37,383 nucleotides of DNA from an uncultured Bacillota bacterium (GTDB taxonomy: Bacteria; Bacillota; Clostridia; Oscillospirales; Oscillospiraceae), in assembly GCA_947645675.1 (NCBI GenBank), contig CANSDP010000019.1, forward strand, positions 1-37,383, given 5' to 3'. The notes beneath the pieces were generated by a model. It searched no databases. It saw only the letters and a list, made by a program, of their open reading frames with translations, and was not told where the DNA came from. Below, piece by piece: positions 1 through 7,138 of this stretch; within the stretch, counting starts at the first letter, position 1; every line of letters begins with the position of its first letter. The position numbers and the translations under genes are program-made.

Positions 1-897
1 TTCTGCGGAAATTGGAAGCGGCGCTGGATTTATCGTTTGTGCATGAAGAGACGGCCCACATGTACAGCCGGAGGTATGGCCGTCCGCGTCGTGCCCCAGT
101 CCGCCCATGACCGCACGAAAGCTGAACTGAAGCGGGATGCATTCACCTATGATGAACAGCGGGACGTATACTTGTGCCCTAACGGGAAAGAACTGCGGCG
201 CAAGCGGCTGTATCGAAGCGGCAGCGGGCTGTTCTGGGAATACTGGGCGGAAAAGAAAGACTGCGGCTGCTGTCCTTTGCGGCAGATCTGGTGTGAGGGT
301 ACTTTTGCCGCACAGATTCTCTCCGCAGATCCAATCTATCCATCCATCCCGACCCCGGCGGGAAACCTGATGGAAGGATAGATGGATCAGTATAGCTGAA
401 ATCAGTTTGATTTGATTTAATATCACTTGGTGCGGCTTTTCCGCAGTCAAGACTGCGACTTCTCCGCAGTCTTGACCGCTGAAAAGCCGCGGTCTGGGCG
501 AAGGCTCCGGCGGTGGGGGCGGGATGGTACGGGTGGTAAAGCGTTTGACATAGATTTTCGTGGGACGGCCCTGTCCCTGCCGGACACGCTCAATCAGGCC
601 AAAACCGTTTTTTCCGTTGTCCAGCTCCACCAGCATCCTGGTGGCCTTGTCGTGGCCGCAGTTCAGGTCCTCCTGTATCTCGTCCAGGGTGTAGTAAATA
701 TAGACACGCCCCTGTTCGCCGTACCAGCCATTCTTGGCGGACAGGCTCATGCAGTCTAGCAGGAGGCCATACAACAGTTTGGCGTCCGTAGACAGGCGCT
801 TGAACCGCTCCCCGGTGACAAGCTGGCGGGGAATGCGGTAAAACGAAAATTGACTGCTCTTGTCGCCGTAGTAATAATCAAAATCTATGTTACTCAT
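1..897 (-). CDS. RepA_N-type replication initiator, 3' end replaced by transposase remnant
   Basis: Starts at ATG 895-897, preceded on the minus strand by GGAGGT with 9-nt spacing. The product begins MSNIDFDYYYGDKSSQFSFY and continues through YRIPRQLVTGERFKRLSTDA, the N-terminal winged-helix domain of plasmid/ICE initiators (RepA_N). A proline run near residue 126 and a Ser/Lys-rich linker follow. Rep-like sequence seems to end near base 310-330 (about residue 190). From there to base 1 the frame stays open but is antisense to the IS1182-like fragment, so the last 100 or so codons are probably not original. RepA_N proteins start replication of plasmids and integrative elements, so this is a leftover of such an element. 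The frame runs off the left edge. Confidence 0.6.
   Translation of the reverse strand, partial: MSNIDFDYYYGDKSSQFSFYRIPRQLVTGERFKRLSTDAKLLYGLLLDCMSLSAKNGWYGEQGRVYIYYTLDEIQEDLNCGHDKATRMLVELDNGKNGFGLIERVRQGQGRPTKIYVKRFTTRTIPPPPPEPSPRPRLFSGQDCGEVAVLTAEKPHQVILNQIKLISAILIHLSFHQVSRRGRDGWIDWICGENLCGKSTLTPDLPQRTAAAVFLFRPVFPEQPAAASIQPLAPQFFPVRAQVYVPLFIIGECIPLQFSFRAVMGGLGHDADGHTSGCTCGPSLHAQTINPAPLPISAE
3..300 (+). pseudogene. IS1182-family transposase fragment, frameshifted
   Basis: Two plus-strand frames together resemble an IS1182-type (DDE) transposase. The frame starting at base 3 reads LRKLEAALDLSFVHEETAHM and stops at 110. The frame entered near base 97 continues with KRDAFTYDEQRDVYLCPNGK and then a Cys-rich stretch (DCGCCPLRQIWC) typical of the middle of this family. 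The step from the SRRYGRP segment to the RKDAFTY-like segment skips a region normally present, so there is an internal deletion as well as a frameshift. Similarity ends around 290-330, where the complementary strand becomes the tail of the replication initiator. It cannot encode an active transposase. The family call is by motif recognition. Confidence 0.6.
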
Positions 898-918
898 ATT
901 GGTTTGACCTCCAGACAA

Positions 919-948
919 TAAAAAAAGGCGTCCCTGTTGGAACGCCTT
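919..948 (-). terminator. intrinsic terminator upstream of the rep gene
   Basis: Arms AAGGCGT (925-931) and ACGCCTT (942-948) with a 10-nt loop. On the minus strand the stem is followed by a run of T (complement of the A-tract 920-926). It would isolate the rep remnant from transcription arriving from tRNA-Ala. Confidence 0.6.
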
Positions 949-1010
949 AATGGGGGGAGAGTGGATGAATGGCGCTCATTGGATATATCAATCTGAAAAG
1001 CGATAGAAAA

Positions 1011-1050
1011 CAAAAAAGCTCGTCTTGACTTTCATCAAAACGAGCTTTTT
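1011..1050 (-). terminator. terminator downstream of tRNA-Ala
   Basis: Arms AAAGCTCGT (1015-1023) and ACGAGCTTT (1040-1048) form a 9-bp stem with a 16-nt loop. A T-tract follows on the minus strand (A-tract 1012-1017) and also on the plus strand. Position and polarity fit termination of the tRNA-Ala transcript. Confidence 0.7.
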
Positions 1051-1072
1051 CCGGTTCGAGCTTTTTCCGGTT
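1041..1072. repeat. two tandem copies of a 16-bp unit next to tRNA-Ala
   Basis: CGAGCTTTTTCCGGTT occurs at 1041-1056 and again, perfectly, at 1057-1072. The first copy includes the outer arm of the tRNA terminator. The repeat sits six bases from the tRNA 3' end. Confidence 0.85.
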
Positions 1073-1077
1073 CCCGA

Positions 1078-1153
<76 letters not shown>

Positions 1154-1200
1154 ATCTAATTGGCTGAGCTGTTTTGTTTGTCTCGCTCAGTGCAAGGCAT

Positions 1201-1229
1201 ATTCTAGCAGAAAGCCCATCGCTTGTCAA
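1201..1229 (-). promoter_or_regulatory. sigma-A promoter of tRNA-Ala
   Basis: On the minus strand TTGACA (1224-1229) is separated by 17 bp from TAGAAT (1201-1206), about 48 bp upstream of the mature tRNA 5' end. Near-perfect consensus. Confidence 0.8.
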
Positions 1230-1341
1230 CAGTATTTTTGAAATTTTTTTGATTCGTCTATTTTGGAGCAGAAACGGATTTTTGCCGAAAAATTTTTTGA
1301 GTGATATCACAAAAAATGCTCTTCCGTTTTTGGAGGACTTC

Positions 1342-1350
1342 TGCTATAAT
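1342..1350 (+). promoter_or_regulatory. extended -10 element upstream of the diguanylate cyclase
   Basis: TGCTATAAT matches an extended -10 (TGnTATAAT) and lies about 80 bp upstream of the cyclase start. No good -35 hexamer sits 17 bp further up. A 10-bp perfect palindrome, GTGATATCAC (1301-1310), lies about 35 bp upstream and could be an operator. The leader 1356-1420 has no riboswitch fold that I recognise. Confidence 0.5.
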
Positions 1351-1429
1351 ATCGTCCAGACCGGTCTTACCCTTCGCAGGGCCTCACAGGTGGGGGTCGG
1401 GAAAAACGCCGGTTTAGAGGAGAGAAGAC

Positions 1430-2356
1430 ATGTCAAAGCAGGATAACATCCTTATCATTGATGATAGTCCGGTTCAGGCTAAGATGCTGAAGTCCATTTT
1501 AGAGGACGACTATACCATAACCTTGGCCAACACCGCCGAGGCCGGACTGGAATGTGCCCGAAACGGGAGCTTCTGCCTGGTGCTCCTGGATGTGGTCATG
1601 CCTGGGATGGACGGCTTCGGCCTTTTGAAGCGGCTCCAGGAGGAGGTCGTCACCCAGCACACGCCAGTAATCCTCATCACCAGCCTGAGCGACGTGGAGC
1701 ACGAGGAGCGGGGCCTCACCCTGGGCGCGGTGGACTACATTACAAAGCCCTATCATCCCCCCATCGTCAGGGCCCGCATTCACACCCAGGTAAAGCTGTA
1801 CCGCTATCAGCAGCAAATCGAGCTGCGGGCCATGCTGGACCCCATGACGGGCATCTCCAACCGCCGCAGCTATGACGCGTGCTGCCATCAGAAGTGGCAG
1901 GACGCCATCCGGCTAGGCCTGCCCCTGTCCCTCTGCATGATGGATATTGACAAGTTCAAGGTGTACAATGATACCTTTGGCCACCCGGCCGGAGACAAGG
2001 TGATCTGCTCGGTGGCGCAGACGGCCCATCACTACCTCCGGCGGAGCACCGATTTCCTCGCCCGCTACGGCGGTGAGGAATTTGTCGCCATCTCCATCGG
2101 CAGTGAGACGGCGGAGGTCTTTGAACAGTTCAAGCGGCTCCGCCAGGCCGTGGAGGACCTGCACATCCCCCATAACCCGGAGGCCAGCCCCTGGGTTACG
2201 GTAAGCATCGGCGGAATCACGGTGCAGCCCAAGCAGGGCGATGTATACGATACTTATTTAAAAGTGGCCGACGCCATGCTGTACGATGCCAAACGCCTGG
2301 GACGCAACCGGGTGATCTGGTCCAACGGAAAATTAGAGCAGCTGAAAGAGAAATAA
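1430..2356 (+). CDS. response regulator diguanylate cyclase (REC-GGDEF)
   Basis: 308 aa, start preceded by GAGGAG. Residues 1-122 form a CheY-like receiver with the acidic pair D11/D12, phospho-acceptor D54 (LVLLDVVMPGMDG) and conserved K106 in DYITKP. Residues 130-305 form a GGDEF domain with active-site motif GGEEF at 214-218. An I-site RxxD (R205-S-T-D208) sits exactly five residues before it. It should therefore make cyclic di-GMP from two GTP when phosphorylated, with product inhibition through the I-site. The layout is PleD/WspR-like with a single receiver. No partner histidine kinase lies in the window. The next gene, 21 bp downstream, encodes a PilZ c-di-GMP receptor, so the two probably form a transcription unit. 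Confidence 0.93.
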   Translation: MSKQDNILIIDDSPVQAKMLKSILEDDYTITLANTAEAGLECARNGSFCLVLLDVVMPGMDGFGLLKRLQEEVVTQHTPVILITSLSDVEHEERGLTLGAVDYITKPYHPPIVRARIHTQVKLYRYQQQIELRAMLDPMTGISNRRSYDACCHQKWQDAIRLGLPLSLCMMDIDKFKVYNDTFGHPAGDKVICSVAQTAHHYLRRSTDFLARYGGEEFVAISIGSETAEVFEQFKRLRQAVEDLHIPHNPEASPWVTVSIGGITVQPKQGDVYDTYLKVADAMLYDAKRLGRNRVIWSNGKLEQLKEK

Positions 2357-2377
2357 CGATGTGGAAGGGGCAATACC

Positions 2378-3064
2378 ATGGGATTGATGGATTTATTCAA
2401 GAAACCAAGTAAGCAGCAAAGGCTGGAAGAGGAGCAGGAGCGGGCCAAAACCGAGGATCTGGACCTCTACCCCGGTATGCGGGTGGAGGTGACCACTGAC
2501 GACGGCCGGCTGTTCCTGGCCGCTGAGCTGATGGAGCTGCGGGGCAACATGGCCAAGCTGAAGCCCTTTATCGACGGCAGCCTTCTGAGCCGGTCGGACC
2601 AGGCCATCCCGGTCACCATCCGGGGCAAGAGCAGCAAGGACAACAGCGCCGTCGTGGTGGAGGCCACTGTGCGCTGCGGCCCCAACGACATCTGGCTTGC
2701 GGAGCACCTGGAGCTGGTGAAGCGGGTGGACAACCGGGCCTCCTTCCGAATTGAAGTGGACCTGGAGGCCGAGGTAGCCCCTGTGGACCAGCCGATTGGG
2801 GAGAAGGAGCCCTGCCGGGTCATCAACATCAGTACGGGCGGCGCCAAGGTCAGCATGGGCACCCGCCGCAATGTGGGCGACAAGTTCCTCATGTGGGTTA
2901 ACCTGCCTCCCAACACCACCCTGTCCGGTCTGGTCTGCCAGATTGTCCGCGTTGACGAGCGCCGGTATGACTACTTTGAGTACGGATGCCGTTTCCTGGG
3001 CCTGGACCCAGAGGACGAAAATCTTGTCCTGCGCTCCATCTTCGACGCGCAGAATTTTCAATAA
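2378..3064 (+). CDS. PilZ-domain c-di-GMP receptor (YcgR-like)
   Basis: 228 aa. A short charged head (residues 8-28) is followed by an N-terminal beta domain like the PilZN/YcgR flagellar-brake domain (about 30-110) and a C-terminal PilZ domain (about 112-225). Both c-di-GMP binding motifs are present: RxxxR as R116-VDN-R120 and NxSxxG as N150-I-S152-TG-G155. No membrane segment is seen. YcgR-type proteins slow the flagellar motor or alter surface functions when c-di-GMP rises. The gene follows a diguanylate cyclase by 21 bp and is closed by a strong hairpin, which suggests a dedicated make-and-sense pair. The actual output target is unknown. Confidence 0.9.
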   Translation: MGLMDLFKKPSKQQRLEEEQERAKTEDLDLYPGMRVEVTTDDGRLFLAAELMELRGNMAKLKPFIDGSLLSRSDQAIPVTIRGKSSKDNSAVVVEATVRCGPNDIWLAEHLELVKRVDNRASFRIEVDLEAEVAPVDQPIGEKEPCRVINISTGGAKVSMGTRRNVGDKFLMWVNLPPNTTLSGLVCQIVRVDERRYDYFEYGCRFLGLDPEDENLVLRSIFDAQNFQ

Positions 3065-3067
3065 GCC

Positions 3068-3095
3068 AACGCCCGCCAGTGCTCTGGCGGGCGTT
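3068..3095 (+). terminator. terminator-like hairpin after the PilZ gene
   Basis: Perfect 12-bp stem AACGCCCGCCAG / CTGGCGGGCGTT with a 4-base loop, four bases after the stop codon. The sequence that follows (CCTATCC) is poor in T, so termination is likely but not textbook. Confidence 0.65.
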
Positions 3096-3103
3096 CCTAT
3101 CCA

Positions 3104-3132
3104 TTGACGAATCCGGACGGGCGCGCTATAAT
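3104..3132 (+). promoter_or_regulatory. sigma-A promoter of the merR-phzF pair
   Basis: TTGACG (3104-3109), 17-bp spacer, TATAAT (3127-3132). Just downstream, GTATA (3143-3147) and TATAC (3155-3159) form an inverted repeat that could be an autoregulatory operator. The operator idea is an inference. Confidence 0.8.
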
Positions 3133-3204
3133 AGCGCTGTGAGTATAGATAGATTATACAACTTAACGTAAACTTCATGCTAAGGTCTTTTCGGGGGGAT
3201 TTTT

Positions 3205-3654
3205 ATGTTTTACACCATTGGGGAGATGGCTCAGAGGCTGAACGTGGCCCCGTCTACCCTGCGCTATTACGATAAGGAGGGGCTGCTCCCCTTTGTGGAG
3301 CGGTCCAGCGGGGGCATCCGCATGTTCAAGGACGAGGACATGGAGTGGCTGCAAATGCTGGGATACCTGAAAAAAGCGGGGATGCCTCTGAGGGAGATCA
3401 AGTCCTTCATGGACTGGTCCCGCCAGGGGGACGCCACCATCGGCCAGCGGCTGGACCTGATCGAGAAACAGCGCCAGTCGGTGCTGGACCAGCAGAGGCA
3501 GCTGGAGGACACCCTGCTCATGCTGGACTACAAGCGTTGGTACTATCAGACCGCCCAGGAGGCGGGCACCTGCGCCGTTCACGACACCATGGCCCTGGAG
3601 CAGGTGCCGGAGCGGTTCCGGGCGCTTGCGGCGGAGTGGAAAACGGAGGTCTGA
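3205..3654 (+). CDS. MerR-family transcriptional regulator
   Basis: 149 aa, start preceded by GGGGGGA. The N-terminal winged helix-turn-helix reads FYTIGEMAQRLNVAPSTLRY, followed by YDKEGLLPFVERS and the wing region GGIRMFKDEDMEWLQ, all characteristic of MerR proteins. A coiled-coil dimerisation helix (about residues 80-115, LDLIEKQRQSVLDQQRQLED) follows. The C-terminal part is short, with no obvious metal-binding cysteine cluster (one Cys near 129). Such proteins usually distort spaced -35/-10 elements of their targets. The neighbour phzF-like gene starts one base after this stop codon, so the two are cotranscribed and probably functionally linked. The effector is unknown. Confidence 0.93.
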   Translation: MFYTIGEMAQRLNVAPSTLRYYDKEGLLPFVERSSGGIRMFKDEDMEWLQMLGYLKKAGMPLREIKSFMDWSRQGDATIGQRLDLIEKQRQSVLDQQRQLEDTLLMLDYKRWYYQTAQEAGTCAVHDTMALEQVPERFRALAAEWKTEV

Positions 3655-3655
3655 T

Positions 3656-4525
3656 ATGGAGGTCTATATTGCCGACGCCTTTACGAACTGTCCCTTTTCC
3701 GGCAATCAAGCGGGAGTGGTCCTGCTGGGACAGGCAGATTTTTCTCGGGACACCCTGATGCGGGCGCTGGCCGGAGAGTTGAAGCACTCGGAAACCGCTT
3801 TTGTTCGTCGGACAGGGGAGCGCTCTTTCCATGTTCGCTTTTTCACCCCGGTGGATGAGGTCGATCTGTGCGGACACGCTGCCGTCGCCGCCTTCACCGT
3901 TCTGCGGGAGGCCGGGGGAATAGAGACGGGGGCGTATACCCTGCAAGCCAGGGCCGGAAACCTGGAGATCCGGCTGGAGGAGGATGCCGTCTGGATGGAC
4001 ATGGCGCGGTCACAGGAGGGCCGTCGGTTCGATGAGGCGGAACAGTCCCGGCTGTACGCGGCCTTTGGGCTGGAAAGAGAGGACCGCCGCGAAGGGCTGG
4101 AGGCCCAGGCGGTGAGTACCGGGCTGATGGACATTCTCCTGCCGGTGAAGGACCAGCCCGCCCTGGGCCGGGCGGTGCTTAATAGGGAGGAGGTTTGCCG
4201 CCTCTCCCGGGAGTTTGGCGTGACAGGGGTGCATATGTTCTGCCTGGAGGGAGAAAAGGGCATCACCGCCCGGTGCCGGAATTTCGCGCCGCTGTACGGA
4301 ATTGCTGAGGAGGCCGCCACCGGGACCTCCAGCGGGGCGCTGACCTATTATCTGTATCGCCGAGGCTTGGTTGTGCCGGGAGAGGAGAACCGCTTTATTC
4401 AGGGAGAGGCGATGGGGAAACCGTCAGAAATTTTAAGCCGTCTGGAGGATACACAGGAGGCAGTCAGGATTCAGATCGGCGGGCAGGCGGTGCTGACCAT
4501 GGTATGCAGGCTGCTTGCGATCTGA
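3656..4525 (+). CDS. PhzF-family isomerase/epimerase-like protein
   Basis: 289 aa from ATG 3656, which lies one base after the merR stop; GGAGG inside the merR end serves as ribosome site. Upstream in-frame codons exist, but the family start MEVYIADAF fits this ATG. The PhzF/DapF-like fold is indicated by MEVYIADAF, SGNQAGVVLL, LKHSETAFV with the catalytic-type Glu46, FFTPVDEVDLCGHAAVAAF, and a late EEAATGTSSGALTYYL phosphate/substrate-loop motif. Family members isomerise small hydroxy- or amino-acid-like compounds, and PhzF itself acts in phenazine synthesis. No phenazine genes lie here, so the substrate is unknown. Cotranscription with merR suggests inducible expression. Confidence 0.88.
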   Translation: MEVYIADAFTNCPFSGNQAGVVLLGQADFSRDTLMRALAGELKHSETAFVRRTGERSFHVRFFTPVDEVDLCGHAAVAAFTVLREAGGIETGAYTLQARAGNLEIRLEEDAVWMDMARSQEGRRFDEAEQSRLYAAFGLEREDRREGLEAQAVSTGLMDILLPVKDQPALGRAVLNREEVCRLSREFGVTGVHMFCLEGEKGITARCRNFAPLYGIAEEAATGTSSGALTYYLYRRGLVVPGEENRFIQGEAMGKPSEILSRLEDTQEAVRIQIGGQAVLTMVCRLLAI

Positions 4526-4595
4526 TCGGAAGGATTGGACGTATCCAAAGAAGAATGATGTAGTACGATCAAATGACTGAAATAGGAGAAAGCCT

Positions 4596-6962
4596 ATGAG
4601 CGAATTATTTGAAAAATCCATGTCCACTCTGGAGCTGCCCCGGGTGCTGGAGCTGTTGTCCCAGTGCGCCGTCACTGACGAGGGCCGGGAGCGGGCCCGG
4701 GCGCTGCGTCCCATGGACGATATAGACGATGTAAAACGTGCCCAGGCGGAGACCACCGCGGCGGTGAAGCTTCTGGTCCTCCAGGGGACCCCTGGCTTCG
4801 CGGGGATCAAACCGGTGGCCGCCAGTCTCCAGCGGGCGGACATGGGGGGCAGCCTGAACACCCGGGAGTTATTGGAGATCGCCGCCGTTCTGAGAGCGGC
4901 CCGCACCGCCTCCGACTATGGGGCGGGAGAGGAAAAGACCCCCATCTCCCACCTGTTCCATGCCCTGACCACCAACCGCTTTTTGGAGGACACCATTACC
5001 AACTCCATCGTGGGGGAGGACGAGCTGGCCGACTCCGCCAGCCCGGAGCTGGCCTCCATCCGGCGGCATATGCGGGCCACCGAGTCCAAGGTGCGGGACA
5101 TTCTGCAAAAGCTGATCTCCTCCAACCAGTCCAAATACTTGCAGGAGTCCATCATTACCATCCGCTCCGACCGGTACGTGGTGCCGGTAAAGTCGGAGCA
5201 CAAGAACGCCATCCCCGGCCTGGTTCACGACGTGTCCTCCTCCGGCTCCACCTTCTTCATCGAGCCTATGGGGGTGGTCAAGGCCAACAACGAGCTGCGG
5301 GAGCTGCTGGCCAAGGAGAAAAAGGAGATCGAGCGCATCCTGGCGGAGCTGTCCGCCCAGTGCGCCGCCCACAAGGTGGACATTTCGGAGGACTACCAGC
5401 TCCTCATCTGGCTGGACGCCATTTTCGCCCGGGCAAAGCTGTCTTTGAAGCTGGAGTGTACCGAGCCCAAGCTGTCCGACAAGTACCTCCACCTGCGGGG
5501 AGCACGACACCCCCTCCTGGATGTGAAAAAGGCGGTGGCAAACGACCTGGAGCTGGGGGAGCGGTTCGACACCCTGGTGATCACCGGCCCCAACACCGGC
5601 GGCAAGACGGTCACCCTGAAAACCCTGGGCCTCATTACCCTGATGGCCCAGTGCGGCCTGCACATCCCGGCGAAGGACGACTCCACCGTTCGTGTGTTCT
5701 CCCGGGTGCTGGCCGACATCGGGGACGAGCAGTCCATCGCCCAATCTCTGTCCACCTTCTCCTCCCACATGACCAACATCGTGGGCATCCTGGGCGAGGC
5801 AGACGGCGACACCCTCATCCTCTTTGACGAGCTGGGGGCGGGCACCGACCCGGTAGAGGGGGCCGCTCTGGCGGCGGCAATTATCGAGTCCGCCCGGGGC
5901 ATCGGGGCCCAGGTGGCAGCGACCACCCACTACGCCGAGCTCAAAGTCTACGCCATGACCACCCCCGGGGTGGAGAACGCCTCCTGTGAGTTCAACGTGG
6001 AGACCCTGGCCCCCACCTACCGGCTGGTGCTGGGTATTCCTGGAAAATCCAACGCCTTCGCCATCTCCCGGCGGCTGGGCCTGCCCGAGTATATCATCGA
6101 AAAGGCCGCCGCCCGGCTGGACGCGGAGAATGTCCGGTTTGAGGACGTGCTCACCCGGCTGGACCAGCAGCGGCAGGAGATGGAGAAGGAGCGGGCGGAG
6201 GCCCGGCGGCTCAAGCTGGACATGGAGCAGAGCGCGGAGAAGGCCCGGGAGTACCGGGAGAAGCTGGAGGCGGAGCGGGCGAAGGTGGTGGAGAAGGCCA
6301 ACGCTGAGGCCCGGGCCATCATCGAGGAGGCCAGGGCGGCCAGCGACCTGGCGATTTCTGAGCTGAAGGAGCTGAAAAAGCGGCAGGACCTGGACTGGCA
6401 GACGGTGAACGACGGACGGGCGGAGGCCCGGCGGCTCCTCAACGAGGCGGAGCGGAGCATCGGCGGGCCCGCCCCGGAGGTGGAGGCCCCGCCCCCCACC
6501 CGGCCCGCTGAGAAGGGGGACACGGTGGAGTTGGTGTCCATGGGCACGAGGGCCACGGTGCTCTCCGTCAACAAGGACGGGGTCCTCCAGCTCCAGGCGG
6601 GGATTTTGAAAATTTCCGCCAAGCAGGAGGAGGTCCGGGTGGTGGAGGGTGAGACCCAGGCCCAGAAGGACGCCCGGAAAATCATCTCCCGGGCGGAGCG
6701 CACCATCCGTACCGCCGCCGTCCCCTCTCAGGTGGACCTGCGGGGGATGATGACGGACGAGGCCCTCATCGTGCTGGAGCGCTTTTTAGACACCGCCATG
6801 ATGGGCAAGCTGGAGACGGTCACCATCGTCCACGGCAAGGGCACCGGCGCGGTCCGCGCCGCCGTGCGGACCTACCTCAAGCGCAGCCGCTACGTCAAGT
6901 CCTTCCGCCCCGGCCGCTACGGCGAGGGGGAGGACGGCGTTACCGTGGCGGAGCTGAAATAG
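4596..6962 (+). CDS. mutS2: MutS2 family ATPase/endonuclease
   Basis: 788 aa, the usual MutS2 length; AGGAG precedes the start. The N-terminal core/lever region (1-300) is followed by the ABC-type ATPase with Walker A GPNTGGKT near residue 331, the signature region STFSSHM and Walker B ILFDELGAGTDP. A long Arg/Glu-rich coiled coil covers about 510-620. A KOW-like segment follows, and the C-terminal Smr nuclease domain (about 712-788) carries VDLRGMM and HGKGTGAVR. MutS2 lacks the mismatch-recognition domain of MutS. In Firmicutes it acts on recombination intermediates and on collided ribosomes. It is probably transcribed alone; no clear promoter is visible in the 70 bp upstream. Confidence 0.97.
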   Translation: MSELFEKSMSTLELPRVLELLSQCAVTDEGRERARALRPMDDIDDVKRAQAETTAAVKLLVLQGTPGFAGIKPVAASLQRADMGGSLNTRELLEIAAVLRAARTASDYGAGEEKTPISHLFHALTTNRFLEDTITNSIVGEDELADSASPELASIRRHMRATESKVRDILQKLISSNQSKYLQESIITIRSDRYVVPVKSEHKNAIPGLVHDVSSSGSTFFIEPMGVVKANNELRELLAKEKKEIERILAELSAQCAAHKVDISEDYQLLIWLDAIFARAKLSLKLECTEPKLSDKYLHLRGARHPLLDVKKAVANDLELGERFDTLVITGPNTGGKTVTLKTLGLITLMAQCGLHIPAKDDSTVRVFSRVLADIGDEQSIAQSLSTFSSHMTNIVGILGEADGDTLILFDELGAGTDPVEGAALAAAIIESARGIGAQVAATTHYAELKVYAMTTPGVENASCEFNVETLAPTYRLVLGIPGKSNAFAISRRLGLPEYIIEKAAARLDAENVRFEDVLTRLDQQRQEMEKERAEARRLKLDMEQSAEKAREYREKLEAERAKVVEKANAEARAIIEEARAASDLAISELKELKKRQDLDWQTVNDGRAEARRLLNEAERSIGGPAPEVEAPPPTRPAEKGDTVELVSMGTRATVLSVNKDGVLQLQAGILKISAKQEEVRVVEGETQAQKDARKIISRAERTIRTAAVPSQVDLRGMMTDEALIVLERFLDTAMMGKLETVTIVHGKGTGAVRAAVRTYLKRSRYVKSFRPGRYGEGEDGVTVAELK

Positions 6963-7031
6963 CAAAAAAGCGCCCTGTTTCGAGGTGCAGAGAAGGTTTT
7001 GAGGTTTGGACGATTTTTTTACAAAAAATCC

Positions 7032-7060
7032 TTGCAATCCCAGGAAAATTCAGGTAGAAT
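7032..7060 (+). promoter_or_regulatory. sigma-A promoter of the SLH-protein gene
   Basis: TTGCAA (7032-7037), 17-bp spacer, TAGAAT (7055-7060), about 80 bp before the start codon. Confidence 0.7.
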
Positions 7061-7076
7061 AACTGCGGAACCTCAA

Positions 7077-7115
7077 CCAGCGGCGGGCGCATTCCGCGCC
7101 CGCTTTGTCTGCTGG
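7077..7115 (+). promoter_or_regulatory. strong hairpin in the 5' leader of the SLH gene
   Basis: A perfect 8-bp GC stem GCGGGCGC/GCGCCCGC (7083-7090, 7096-7103) with a 5-base loop is flanked by CCAGC and GCTGG (7077-7081, 7111-7115), which can extend the fold. It lies between the promoter and ribosome site. It could be a stabilising 5' structure or an attenuator; the T content after it is low. Confidence 0.55.
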
Positions 7116-7138
7116 AATACAGAAAGGAAGGAATCCGC

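Noticed and set aside
427-759. Plus-strand 110-codon frame in the left end
   Set aside because: Antisense to the RepA_N initiator, which has a clear ribosome site and domain.
1351-1429. Possible c-di-GMP riboswitch in the leader of the cyclase gene
   Set aside because: No GEMM-type conserved core or paired loops could be found; only short GC complementarity is present.
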